A stretch of DNA of 54,894 nt, from NCBI GenBank assembly GCA_012513425.1, contig JAAZCF010000165.1, forward strand, positions 1-54,894, written 5' to 3'. The stretch's first letter is position 1; every line of letters starts with the position of its first letter. The notes beneath the pieces were generated by a model, which worked only from the letters and a program-made list of their open reading frames with translations, searched no databases and was not told where the DNA came from. Positions 16,044-23,255 of the stretch are shown one piece after another. The position numbers and the translations under genes are program-made. The stretch comes from Bacteroidales bacterium (GTDB lineage: Bacteria > Bacteroidota > Bacteroidia > Bacteroidales > UBA932).

Positions 16044-16150
16044 TGGCCTATAAAAGCAAATCTCGTAGACCCCGCGGCGCAGCGATGCAGTGGCGTCATA
16101 TTTTTTAGCCTATAAAAGCAAACTCATTGGCCTATAAAAGCAAACTCATT
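16044..16150. repeat. GGCCTATAAAAGCAAACTCATT repeats
   Basis: Two adjacent 22-bp copies at 16107-16128 and 16129-16150 differ by one base (AG/GG start), and a partial copy lies at 16044-16064. The TATAAAAGC core also occurs at 13.41, 13.45 and 14.53 kb as CATAAAAGC. Sixteen to twenty base units of this kind could be protein-binding sites. Confidence 0.75.
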
Positions 16151-16329
16151 GAACTACCTCGCCGCAGCGCCGGTGTAACTACAGGCATATTTATAATGGT
16201 TGCTGTGCTGGTGTAATTATAGGAAGATTCAGAACTGTTACTGGGTTAGTGAGTGGCGCGGCGCCGCGCGGCTGTCAGCCAAGCGAATCTGCGCGGGTTG
16301 GAGTCACCAAGCGTCGTATATTTATTGGA

Positions 16330-16980
16330 TCAGGTTGAGGTATTAAAATATTGAGATATTAAAATATTGAGATTTTGAGGTACAAGCGACTTTTTACTAC
16401 AAACCCAAGCGTATCAAGACTTTGAAGGGCTTCTGATTATCTTAATAACTCAATTAACTTAATTATCTAAATTATCTAAGTGACCTTGCGCGATTCGGAG
16501 CGGCTATATATAAATTGATAACTTTTTATAAATATGTCTATTAATTTCTATTAATGGATATTGCTAACTACAGTTCTTTCTAATATTAATTTCTATTATA
16601 TTATATAATCCAAAAATAATCTGATAAAATTCGTGCTAAAGAAAATAATAAATTACTATATAGATATAAAAGAAATCATATAGTATTGTAGATATATAAT
16701 TAGCACGAAAATTATCAGATTATATTTAGCTAATAGATATATTACATATGTAGATATATTTCTATATCCATATCCAGTATACATAATGTCTGTAGATAAA
16801 TAAAAAAGCTCATTTTAATAAAGGGATTCTAAATCGCGCGAGGTTGTTTAGATAATCAAAATAATTGAGTTAATTGAGGTGGTTGAGGTACATAGAAAGC
16901 TTCTAAAGCCTTGATACGATTGGGTTTGTGGTAAAAAAGTTATCTTAAAATCTAACACCTTAATATTTAATCTACCTCAA
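16330..16980. repeat. Nested inverted repeat with AT-rich centre; candidate replication origin
   Basis: Outer arms: 16331-16497 matches the complement of 16829 to about 16975 imperfectly over 150 bp, including ACTACAAACCCAAGCGTATC against its counterpart at 16912-16932, and GCGCGAT ends. Inner arms: 16615-16639 (AATCTGATAAAATTCGTGCT) against 16700-16723. Between the arms lies very AT-rich DNA with runs such as TATATAGATATAAAAG. TTAAAATATTGAGA repeats sit at the left edge. No gene lies in the 1.4 kb around it, and the genes on both sides are near the replication block. The origin role is inference. Confidence 0.7.
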
Positions 16981-17084
16981 TTATTGTTTATCTCAGCCGC
17001 GCTGCGGCACTGTGTCACATACTATCTACACCATTGTAGATACATAATAGCTGAATCACACCCATCAAAACTCGTGCAACAAAA

Positions 17085-17116
17085 GTGTTATATCAATTAA
17101 ACCTTGTGCGTATAAT
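17085..17116 (+). promoter_or_regulatory. Promoter, GTGTTAT-N19-TATAAT family (copy 3)
   Basis: GTGTTAT (17085-17091), 19 bases, TATAAT (17111-17116) within GCGTATAATATAATTAG, identical over 17 bases to the copy at 7.35 kb. Drives the zinc-ribbon gene pair that follows. Confidence 0.78.
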
Positions 17117-17152
17117 ATAATTAGAGCGACCAACATAATAGGAGGTAACTGT

Positions 17153-17614
17153 ATGTTTGAGTGCAAATTGTGCCATAATCTACTACCAAAAGAAATGGAA
17201 TGTACATCGCATGAAAGGCTGTGTAACAAGTGTAACAACATGCTACACATATACAGACGCGCTATGTCTCAATCATCAATAACTGTAGAGCAACAAATGA
17301 CAGTAGCATATGTAGAAAGATTGATTGAGCACAATAAACAACGAGGCGGCTATGTGCCAAAGATCTACAACCGCCCATTGTCTGTTTACAAATGTGAGTA
17401 TTGTGGTAATAACTTTGGGTCAAGAGTCCAGACCAGTAAGTGTGAAGAGTGTAAGAAGCGTGAGGCTGTTTACCGGACATTGATACACAAAGTTAAAAGA
17501 ACTGGTAAACACTCCGACCGCTTAGCAGAAATAGAGGAATATTATACTATACAAGAGCGGCGCGGCTTGAAGGTGCCGAAAATATTCTTAAAACATCGAG
17601 GTGAGTTGTTGTGA
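17153..17614 (+). CDS. Double zinc-ribbon protein, paralogue 1
   Basis: A 153-residue protein with two zinc ribbons: residues 4-28 (CKLCHNLLPKEM, then RLCNKC) and residues 82-102 (CEYCGNNFGS, then CEEC). Each is followed by a helix with Y-R near the second cysteine pair and a segment ending GGYVPK or LKVPK. It is a clear paralogue of the next gene, with which it overlaps at GTGA. The first ribbon is of the type also found in the small terminase and HNH protein. Function unknown; nucleic-acid binding is likely. Ribosome site AGGAGG. Confidence 0.85.
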   Translation: MFECKLCHNLLPKEMECTSHERLCNKCNNMLHIYRRAMSQSSITVEQQMTVAYVERLIEHNKQRGGYVPKIYNRPLSVYKCEYCGNNFGSRVQTSKCEECKKREAVYRTLIHKVKRTGKHSDRLAEIEEYYTIQERRGLKVPKIFLKHRGELL

Positions 17615-18063
17615 TTATTACATGCGCACTGTGCCATCAACAAGGAGAGAGATCAAGTGCGAATCGAAGACTATGTAAGCCATGTAATCGTAAGCTGAAT
17701 AAGTACAAGAGGTTAGTAGTTAAAGACAGGGCAAAGCTTCCTCCAGGTAATATAAAACTATTAGAACAAATGGAAGCAATGTTCGAGCATAATAAGCAGC
17801 ACGGCGGCTATGTGCCGCAGTTCTATGGCAAACTTTTGTATGAGGGTACATGTGTTACATGCTTAAAACGTTTTAAATGGGTGTCTGGAAATGATATATG
17901 CCCAAATTGCAGAAAAGATAAAACTATGTTCTATGTCTATTATAACAAGCATGGCCTGGTTGGCAAAGCAGCAGAATATTATGACTACTATCTAGACTTG
18001 TATAGAAAAGGTCGTAAAGTTCCTCAATTGTTTATCGACCTATATACAGGCAAGAAGAAATAA
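17611..18063 (+). CDS. Double zinc-ribbon protein, paralogue 2
   Basis: A 150-residue paralogue of the upstream protein in the same order: ribbon 1 (CALCHQQGERS, then RLCKPCN), helix, HNKQHGGYVPQFY, ribbon 2 (CVTCLKRFKW, then CPNC), helix and RKGRKVPQLF. GTG start at 17611 overlapping the stop of its partner, so they are co-translated. Tandem duplication within the phage is the simplest origin. A shared terminator follows. Confidence 0.85.
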   Translation: MIITCALCHQQGERSSANRRLCKPCNRKLNKYKRLVVKDRAKLPPGNIKLLEQMEAMFEHNKQHGGYVPQFYGKLLYEGTCVTCLKRFKWVSGNDICPNCRKDKTMFYVYYNKHGLVGKAAEYYDYYLDLYRKGRKVPQLFIDLYTGKKK

Positions 18064-18066
18064 AAA

Positions 18067-18093
18067 CGGACCTGCTACTTAAGCAGGTCCTTT
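18067..18093. terminator. Bidirectional terminator
   Basis: GGACCTGCT (18068-18076) and AGCAGGTCC (18082-18090) form a perfect 9-bp stem with T-runs on both strands (TTT on plus, GTTTTTA on minus). It separates the plus-strand block from the converging minus-strand block. Confidence 0.85.
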
Positions 18094-18233
18094 AATTGCT
18101 GCTGTAGTTTCTTACGTCTTACCGAGTGCTTTGTGATGCTTATCTTATACTCTAGTTCCTTGATGCGGCGCTGTGTAGCTTCATCACGTCGGGTTCTTTT
18201 AACTAGAGCCCTTGCGAGTAACCGTTTGAACAT
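18075..18233 (-). CDS. 52-residue basic coiled-coil protein
   Basis: ATG 18233 lies eight bases after AGGAGAGG. The product is very basic (FKRLLARALVKRTRRDEATQ) with a heptad-like helix (RRIKELEYKISITKHSVRRK) and ends LQQQLKDLLK. Its last codons form the terminator stem. Last gene of the minus-strand block; no family recognised. Confidence 0.65.
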   Translation of the reverse strand: MFKRLLARALVKRTRRDEATQRRIKELEYKISITKHSVRRKKLQQQLKDLLK

Positions 18234-18256
18234 CTACTCATCCTCTCCTCAGTAAT

Positions 18257-18469
18257 TTATTCAGCAAATGGTGGTTCGGGTAATGGTAGCCAATGGGTCA
18301 CAGCTTTTTCGTGTCTCCACTCCAAACTATTAAAGAGATCCAATTCAAGTACATAAAATTTTCCGTTTTTGAATTTCGCTATATCATAACCACCGTAATA
18401 GTATATCAGATATTTTCCGTCTGATTCTGGTAGCCTTTCTTTAACGCTAATCCATTCATGCATCTTCAT
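18257..18469 (-). CDS. DUF551 family protein
   Basis: About 70 residues starting MKMHEWISVKERLPESDGKY (ATG 18469, or 18463). The frame is open to 18517 but the family begins with W-I-S-V. W-x-S-V-x-x-R-L-P-E at the start and HWLPLPEPP at the end are the two diagnostic motifs of DUF551, a small family common in phages with unknown function. It overlaps the end of the upstream gene. Confidence 0.88.
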   Translation of the reverse strand: MKMHEWISVKERLPESDGKYLIYYYGGYDIAKFKNGKFYVLELDLFNSLEWRHEKAVTHWLPLPEPPFAE

Positions 18470-19052
18470 CCTCTCCCTCGTCAGTGTAGTTGTCCTCGTA
18501 TTCGTCGAATCTCTCAAGCACTTTGTTTAAAAGGTCGCGGTGAGTGTCATCGTATATCGGCTTGTAGGTATTAGAATCTACACCGATTTGTGGTCGGTAT
18601 TTCTTAATCAACTCATCGGCCACAACATCTTGTAGATACTCTGGGTCATACTGCGAAAGGTCTGCATTGAGCCAATCCAAGAGCTCCTGCGGCGCTGCGG
18701 CACTGACTAACTCGTCGGTGTCCTCTACGGAGCTGGTACTATGCTTCTCGAGCAACTCATCTACAAGATTCAGGATTGTAGAGCGTTCCCGCTTGGATGG
18801 TGGCTTGAGGCCCTTAGCGCGTAACAGGTCGTACAGCTGCTCGATTTTATCTAGCTCCTGTAGTTCCTGCTCGCTGGCTCTGCCGTTGGACTGTTTCTTG
18901 CAGAGGTATTTGTACCGGGTGTTGATGGATTCGCAGGCCTTGCAGGTGCGGTAGCGCCCGCGCTCTTTGCCGGTGCGCGTCTCGCCGTAGTATTGACGGA
19001 ATTCGGTTTCTAGTTTGATTTCGCCACATTGTCTGCACTTTCTAAACTTCAT
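18456..19052 (-). CDS. Zinc-ribbon protein with acidic tail
   Basis: A 198-residue protein. Residues 5-42 are a zinc ribbon of the phage's repeated type (CRQCGEIKLETEF, then YRTCKAC), followed by a helix and GLKPPSKRE, which matches the VPK segment behind the ribbons at 17.2-18.0 kb. The C-terminal half is acidic (DTDELVSAAAPQELLDWLNA; RFDEYEDNYTDEGEDEDA). The acidic tail resembles DNA mimics or partner-binding tails, but no function can be named. Confidence 0.78.
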   Translation of the reverse strand: MKFRKCRQCGEIKLETEFRQYYGETRTGKERGRYRTCKACESINTRYKYLCKKQSNGRASEQELQELDKIEQLYDLLRAKGLKPPSKRERSTILNLVDELLEKHSTSSVEDTDELVSAAAPQELLDWLNADLSQYDPEYLQDVVADELIKKYRPQIGVDSNTYKPIYDDTHRDLLNKVLERFDEYEDNYTDEGEDEDA

Positions 19053-19332
19053 CTGTTATATGCTCCTTTAGTAGATTGTTTGCTTTATTTATAGTAGCAT
19101 TTAGTGTATCAAGTTCGTATTGTAGATAGTAAAGTGATAAGTTGATGACTTTATCGAAGAGGCCAGGCGCTTGCTCTCTTGTAATAGAAGCATGTTGCAA
19201 GAAGGAGGAGCTGAATTGCAGCGCTGGGTTGTCGTCTTTTTCTGCTATACGCTTGATTGCTTGGATTTTGTTTTCAATCATGTCACGTTTTTCTACCAAC
19301 TGATTTAGTTTGTAGATATAGTCTTCTTTCAT
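19042..19332 (-). CDS. Uncharacterised helical protein
   Basis: 96 residues from ATG 19332 (MKEDYIYKLNQLVEKRDMIE), behind GAAAGGA; the open frame up to 19401 overlaps the neighbour and is not used. Two long helices are predicted by eye, the second YYLQYELDTLNATINKANNL. It overlaps the next start by a few bases. No family recognised. Confidence 0.7.
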   Translation of the reverse strand: MKEDYIYKLNQLVEKRDMIENKIQAIKRIAEKDDNPALQFSSSFLQHASITREQAPGLFDKVINLSLYYLQYELDTLNATINKANNLLKEHITDEV

Positions 19333-19336
19333 ATTA

Positions 19337-19591
19337 TCATATCCTTTCTTTGTAGATTTTTCCAGGTCCATCAGCCTTGTAATAGTAAACACCGATTTCA
19401 TCTTTTAGGTACAACTTACAATTGTGCTGATTGAGATACTTGATTTGTCCATAAGTTAGCGTGATGTCTTCATCAAGGTGGCGCACCACCGGGCCGCCGG
19501 TGCGCTGGGCCTCTTCAATCATTTGGTCGATGACATTACTGAGTTTTGCTTTCTGAGTAGTCAAGTTTGACATCAGAACAACTTTTCTCAT
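19337..19591 (-). CDS. Uncharacterised small protein
   Basis: 84 residues. An N-terminal helix (LTTQKAKLSNVIDQMIEEAQ) is followed by DEDITLTYGQIKYLNQHN and a beta-rich C terminus KLYLKDEIGVYYYK. ATG 19591 follows GGTGGAGAG. The start overlaps the upstream stop. Confidence 0.72.
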   Translation of the reverse strand: MRKVVLMSNLTTQKAKLSNVIDQMIEEAQRTGGPVVRHLDEDITLTYGQIKYLNQHNCKLYLKDEIGVYYYKADGPGKIYKERI

Positions 19592-19749
19592 ATAAGTCTC
19601 TCCACCTCTACAAGTTTGTTACAGACCTCACAGAATGCTTGGTCGCTATCTGGCTCAATAGGATTCGTCTCCATACCGCACTCAGGACATTCATGTGTCA
19701 CGTAACCAAACTCCTCGAACTGCTCGAGTAATTCTAATAAGTCTTTCAT
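19588..19749 (-). CDS. 53-residue zinc-ribbon protein
   Basis: ATG 19749 follows AGAAGGGG; a frame to 19887 is open but overlaps another zinc-ribbon gene out of phase. The product is a helix (MKDLLELLEQFEEFGYVTHE) and a zinc ribbon CPECGMETNPIEPDSDQAFC plus EVCN. Part of a run of very short overlapping genes; function unknown. Confidence 0.7.
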   Translation of the reverse strand: MKDLLELLEQFEEFGYVTHECPECGMETNPIEPDSDQAFCEVCNKLVEVERLI

Positions 19750-19937
19750 TTTACACCCCTTCTGCTTTTCAATCTTGATATGCGATAACATTGTTTGCAA
19801 TCGCGACGGTATCTCGGGTTGCCGTTGGCATCTATACCATCTTTGTAGAATTCTGAGATTGGTTTGCGCTCTAAGCAGGTACCGCATGTGCGGAATCCAT
19901 CTGCATCTTGTTCGATAAGACTTGGTTCGAACATCAT
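19746..19937 (-). CDS. Stand-alone zinc ribbon related to the HNH protein N terminus
   Basis: 63 residues: CGTCLERKPISEFYKDGIDA, then YRRDCKQCYRISR. This aligns with residues 8-45 of the HNH nuclease at 10.6-11.1 kb (CTVCGVEKPIKEF, then YRNDCKECYNITR) without its nuclease domain. Either the nuclease was lost or the ribbon works alone. It overlaps the next gene by four bases. Confidence 0.8.
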   Translation of the reverse strand: MMFEPSLIEQDADGFRTCGTCLERKPISEFYKDGIDANGNPRYRRDCKQCYRISRLKSRRGVK

Positions 19938-19938
19938 C

Positions 19939-20100
19939 TCAATTGACCTCCTCTTGCGGTACGCAATCTTCTATGCAAAATTCTTCAACGTAGCCTGTAG
20001 CATCTATCTCAACAGCAACAGTATTGTTGTCCAAAGGGTCCAGCCAAATAACTGTACCCTCTAGACCTCTAACTAGAACTTTGTCACCAGGTTTAACCAT
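19939..20100 (-). CDS. 53-residue beta-barrel-like protein
   Basis: ATG 20100 follows CAGGAGGG; the longer frame to 20217 lies within the upstream gene. The sequence VKPGDKVLVRGLEGTVIWLD looks like a small SH3/KOW-type barrel, ending with an acidic cysteine-containing tail (EEFCIEDCVPQEEVN). Function unknown. Confidence 0.7.
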   Translation of the reverse strand: MVKPGDKVLVRGLEGTVIWLDPLDNNTVAVEIDATGYVEEFCIEDCVPQEEVN

Positions 20101-20692
20101 GTACGACCCTCCTGAAAATATGGTTAGTTTCATCATGGACATAAAGCATACCACATACGCATTGACAAAGACCTGAACGTGCATCCAGCACTTCGTATGA
20201 CGCTTGTCCACATGCACATAAGAAGTACGGTTCGTAGATGCCTTCTTTATGATTGTAGATATATTTCGCGTTACATCCTTTACAATATAGTTCGCCGACT
20301 TTTACTAGCTCAAAATCGTCGCATCCACATTGGCAGCGCAGCGATTCACTAGCTTCTTGCTCATTAAAAGTTTCTTCACCAATCTGTAGGTTGATTGCAG
20401 CGTCAACAACACCATCATAAATTTGTTCCAGTAGTTCGGCCTTACCAGAGACTATAGTAGCAATCCAGTCATCGAGCCGCGGTAGATGTACGGCGATGTG
20501 GTACATAATGACTGAGCCAAGTTCCTTAGGTCCAGGAAACTCTGTGTTACTAACGAGTTCAGCCAGTAGATTAATGCAAGCGTTCAGGTAATCATCAGTT
20601 AAAACGAATTGCGAGAAACTACACTTCTCACAATGCAAGTGTGAACCAGACTTTACTAAGTTACCTGTTTTGCAGACGGGGCATTTATTCAT
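20093..20692 (-). CDS. Three-zinc-ribbon protein
   Basis: About 199 residues from ATG 20692 (MNKCPVCKTGNLVKSGSHL); GTG 20704 is possible. Cysteine pairs occur at the start (CPVC, then CEKC), in the middle (CQCGCDDFELVKVGELYCKG plus C) and at the end (CACGQASYEVLDARSGLCQC). A central helical part (IYDGVVDAAINLQIGEE) separates them. Probably binds nucleic acid; no family recognised. Confidence 0.75.
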   Translation of the reverse strand: MNKCPVCKTGNLVKSGSHLHCEKCSFSQFVLTDDYLNACINLLAELVSNTEFPGPKELGSVIMYHIAVHLPRLDDWIATIVSGKAELLEQIYDGVVDAAINLQIGEETFNEQEASESLRCQCGCDDFELVKVGELYCKGCNAKYIYNHKEGIYEPYFLCACGQASYEVLDARSGLCQCVCGMLYVHDETNHIFRRVVHG

Positions 20693-20864
20693 TTGATTCT
20701 TCACCCTTAACTACACACTGTTTGGAGCAATAGTGCTTTATCCTTTCTGCACCTCTTGCTACAGTGTACCAATCCTTCGGAATGTCCGCCATCCCGAATA
20801 AGTCTACATAAGTAACAGGACGTTGTTTGCCACAGTAATCGCATTCTACAACTTGTTTAATCAT
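20685..20864 (-). CDS. 59-residue zinc-finger protein
   Basis: ATG 20864 overlaps the thymidylate synthase stop as ATGA and follows AAAGGGGAGG. The product has CDYCGKQRPVTYVDLFGMAD near the start and HYCSKQC near the end, a C-x2-C...C-x3-C zinc site. It is one of several tiny zinc proteins in this stretch. Confidence 0.75.
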   Translation of the reverse strand: MIKQVVECDYCGKQRPVTYVDLFGMADIPKDWYTVARGAERIKHYCSKQCVVKGEESNE

Positions 20865-21664
20865 ACTGATACCTCCCCTTTAATTGTTGGATGATGTTGA
20901 TAACCTACAAGCTCAAAGTCTTCGAGCTCAAAATCATCAATTGACTTAATTTCACGATTGCGCTTGTTGATGCTAATCTTAGGTAGCGGGTATGGCTTAC
21001 GTTGTAATTGTGTTTTTACTTGTTCCAAGTGGTTCAAGTAAATGTGCGTATCGCCTAAGTTGTAGATAAGCTCACCAGGTCTTAACCCAGTGACATGTGC
21101 AACCATGTGAGTTAAAGTTGCGTAGGATGCGATGTCGAATGGTAACCCAAGAAACACATCGGCGCTGCGTTGATTCACTAGTGTGCTTAATCTGCCATCG
21201 TTGTGTACGTAGAACTGATACGAATAATGGCAAGGCGGAAGTGCCATCTCATCAAGTTCACCTGGATTCCATGCTGTCACTAACATGCGACGGTCTGTAG
21301 GATTATTCTTGATTGTATCAATTGCTTTTTGTAGCTGGTCTATTGTTTTTAAATCCTTTTTCCAGCTACGCCATTGCACGCCATACACTGGACCCAGTTC
21401 ACCATAAGGGTCAGCCCATTCGTCCCAGATGTGAACATTGTTGTCTAACATGAACCCAATGTTTGAAGAGCCACTAAGCATCCATAAAAGCTCAACCCAT
21501 ACGCCTTTGATGAAGAGTCGCTTAGTTGTTACAGCTGGAAAACCCTTTTGTAAGTCAAATCTAAGTTGCCGGCCGAACACGGAGATAGTCCCCGTGCCGG
21601 TACGGTCTATACGCTGTTCGCCATTTTCAAGTACATCTTTAACTAAGTCTAGATATTGACGCAT
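20861..21664 (-). CDS. thyA: Thymidylate synthase (ThyA type)
   Basis: 267 residues, the size of the shorter ThyA enzymes. MRQYLDLVKDVLENGEQRID and RTGTGTISVFGRQLRFDL at the N terminus, catalytic cysteine in PPCHYSYQFYV, QRSADVFLGLPFDIASYATL, and LGDTHIYLNHLEQVK near the C terminus. It makes dTMP from dUMP with methylene-tetrahydrofolate, giving dihydrofolate. Supplies dTTP for phage replication along with dCMP deaminase, dUTPases and the nucleotide kinase here. A dihydrofolate reductase remnant lies 2.2 kb away. Confidence 0.98.
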   Translation of the reverse strand: MRQYLDLVKDVLENGEQRIDRTGTGTISVFGRQLRFDLQKGFPAVTTKRLFIKGVWVELLWMLSGSSNIGFMLDNNVHIWDEWADPYGELGPVYGVQWRSWKKDLKTIDQLQKAIDTIKNNPTDRRMLVTAWNPGELDEMALPPCHYSYQFYVHNDGRLSTLVNQRSADVFLGLPFDIASYATLTHMVAHVTGLRPGELIYNLGDTHIYLNHLEQVKTQLQRKPYPLPKISINKRNREIKSIDDFELEDFELVGYQHHPTIKGEVSV

Positions 21665-21667
21665 ACA

Positions 21668-21859
21668 TTACTCTCCTTCAAACATTTTGTCAAAGCATTT
21701 ACCGCAAATACCTGAAATCATAATCTCGCGTTGGTCAGGTGTTAGTGTAGGTAGTGCATATTGGATGTGTTCTCCTTCAAGCCAACGTTTGTAGCCCTCA
21801 TCAGATACTTCAAATGAGTATTGCTTACCACATATTATACAATTAGTTGTATACAACAT
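21668..21859 (-). CDS. Small zinc-ribbon protein of a common phage type
   Basis: 63 residues: CIICGKQYSFEVSDEGYKRW near the start and GICGKCFDKMF at the end, with QYALPTLTPDQREIMIS in between. This order of CxxCG, then Q-x-x-x-P-x-L-x-P-x-x-R-E, then GICGxCFD is frequent in phages of Gram-positive bacteria. It occurs directly upstream of thymidylate synthase. No known activity. Confidence 0.8.
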   Translation of the reverse strand: MLYTTNCIICGKQYSFEVSDEGYKRWLEGEHIQYALPTLTPDQREIMISGICGKCFDKMFEGE

Positions 21860-21865
21860 CTACAA

Positions 21866-22279
21866 TCACCCTTTCGTACGACCTAAGATGTAATCAGGTC
21901 GGTTTTTATCTGGTTGTTGACAAACTGCTAATATGCGCCAACCTTTGTCAAGATACTCTTGTAGAACTCCTGTGCTGCAATTTTCTAAACAATTTACTTC
22001 ATTAATAATCAACAAACCGAGGTTTGGCACATGTACGTTTACTTTGTCGTATTTTTGTTTCAATAACCGCTTTATGGTAAAAGGGGTGTTCGGAATAATG
22101 CTGTTTAGTTCTTCAATGTCTACTACGTAAGTGTTCCAAGAAATTAGCTCTACAGTGCCCTCATCACTTTGTTTATCGTTGATGATGTCTTCAAGTTTTT
22201 GCTCCAATAATTCTGCGAGTGATTTGGCTGTGTCGTATGGTACTTTAGTGCCCCAATGAAATTCTATTTCAGCTAGCAT
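21866..22279 (-). CDS. Uncharacterised protein
   Basis: 137 residues starting MLAEIEFHWGTKVPYDTAKS behind GGAGGGA. The middle alternates strands and helices (VELISWNTYVVDIEELNSII), then VNVHVPNLGLLIINEVNCLE and GWRILAVCQQPDKNRPDYIL. No motif recognised. Confidence 0.72.
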   Translation of the reverse strand: MLAEIEFHWGTKVPYDTAKSLAELLEQKLEDIINDKQSDEGTVELISWNTYVVDIEELNSIIPNTPFTIKRLLKQKYDKVNVHVPNLGLLIINEVNCLENCSTGVLQEYLDKGWRILAVCQQPDKNRPDYILGRTKG

Positions 22280-22296
22280 GTGAATCCCTCCACTTA

Positions 22297-23232
22297 TTAT
22301 TGCATTACTTCATGTACATAATATTGTGTGAACATTTGCTTGTTACCGAATGCCCAAATTTTGTCAGTGAATTTTGCGTCTGTATTTACTCTGTTGTTAG
22401 CCTCAATGATGATTTGCGCCTTTGCATCTACACTATCAGCATAGTGTACAATAATAGCTTCTAAGAAGCGCGGTGTTGTAGGAGAGCCGTACTCAAGTTC
22501 TCCGTGGTGCGAAGATACTATATGCAGTATCAAGTCTAGCACAGCTGAGTTTTCAGGTGTTCTATACTTTTCTAGTTTCATTGCTCCCAGCATGATGTGC
22601 TCAAGCATTTGGCCTTGGTCTGTCATTTCAATGACAGCACCATTTAGTTCATAAGTCCAAAGTTTACCCATATCATGTAGTAGCGCTCCTGCAACTACTA
22701 GGTCAACATTACACATTGGAGTCAGTTCTGCAATAGCTTTTGCTTTTGTAGCTACATCAACAGTATGCTTCAACAAACCAGATACAAACGCATGGTGCAC
22801 TCCTTTAGCACCAGGAGTCGTTTTCCATAGTTTTGCATTGTCATTAAACACTTGCACAACAATGTCTCTAGCATATTGATTTGTTATAGATTCCATCAAA
22901 GCTTTGGCTTTTGCAACATACTCTTCAACATCTACATCTCCAGATGGAGCGAATGTTTCTACACTGACGTTACTAGGTTTCATTGTGAATAACTTTAGTT
23001 GTTTCTTACCCATATACTCAGTGACAGTTGCTACTATGTCTATTACTGCGTTCTTTGCTGGAGGCTGGTTGTTGCCAAACTCCCAGTCCTGTGCTTGAAT
23101 TGTGTCGGTACCATCAGTTAGCTCAGCGAAGAGATAAGGCTTTTGAGCTTTAGTTAGTTTAATCTCTGCCGATTTAACCAGCAGTGTTGTAGATACTGTT
23201 TCACCTATATACATGTCTTTAATCTTTAGCAA
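22297..23232 (-). CDS. YhaM-like OB-fold and HD-domain 3'-5' exonuclease
   Basis: 311 residues; TTG start at 23232 after AGGGGG. Residues 5-85 are an OB fold (VSTTLLVKSAEIKLTKAQKP, then YLFAELTDGTDTIQAQDWE). The HD domain has the metal-binding order H in VSGLLKHTVDVA, HD in ALLHDMGKLWTYE, H in MLEHIMLGA and HH in IVSSHHGELEYGSPTTP, with D in HYADSVDAK. This is the architecture of YhaM/Cbf1 exonucleases, which trim RNA and DNA from the 3' end. Probable roles are phage mRNA turnover or DNA degradation for nucleotide supply. Confidence 0.9.
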   Translation of the reverse strand: MLKIKDMYIGETVSTTLLVKSAEIKLTKAQKPYLFAELTDGTDTIQAQDWEFGNNQPPAKNAVIDIVATVTEYMGKKQLKLFTMKPSNVSVETFAPSGDVDVEEYVAKAKALMESITNQYARDIVVQVFNDNAKLWKTTPGAKGVHHAFVSGLLKHTVDVATKAKAIAELTPMCNVDLVVAGALLHDMGKLWTYELNGAVIEMTDQGQMLEHIMLGAMKLEKYRTPENSAVLDLILHIVSSHHGELEYGSPTTPRFLEAIIVHYADSVDAKAQIIIEANNRVNTDAKFTDKIWAFGNKQMFTQYYVHEVMQ

Positions 23233-23255
23233 GGTTATTCCCCCTCTATATTTGA

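Noticed and set aside
16044..16150. A CRISPR-like array
   Set aside because: The 22-bp units are adjacent with no spacers, and no cas-like gene is present.
15745..17084. A tRNA gene in the large gap
   Set aside because: I looked for cloverleaf arms, a T-loop GTTCRANNC and CCA-type ends in the GC-rich parts and found none that pair properly.
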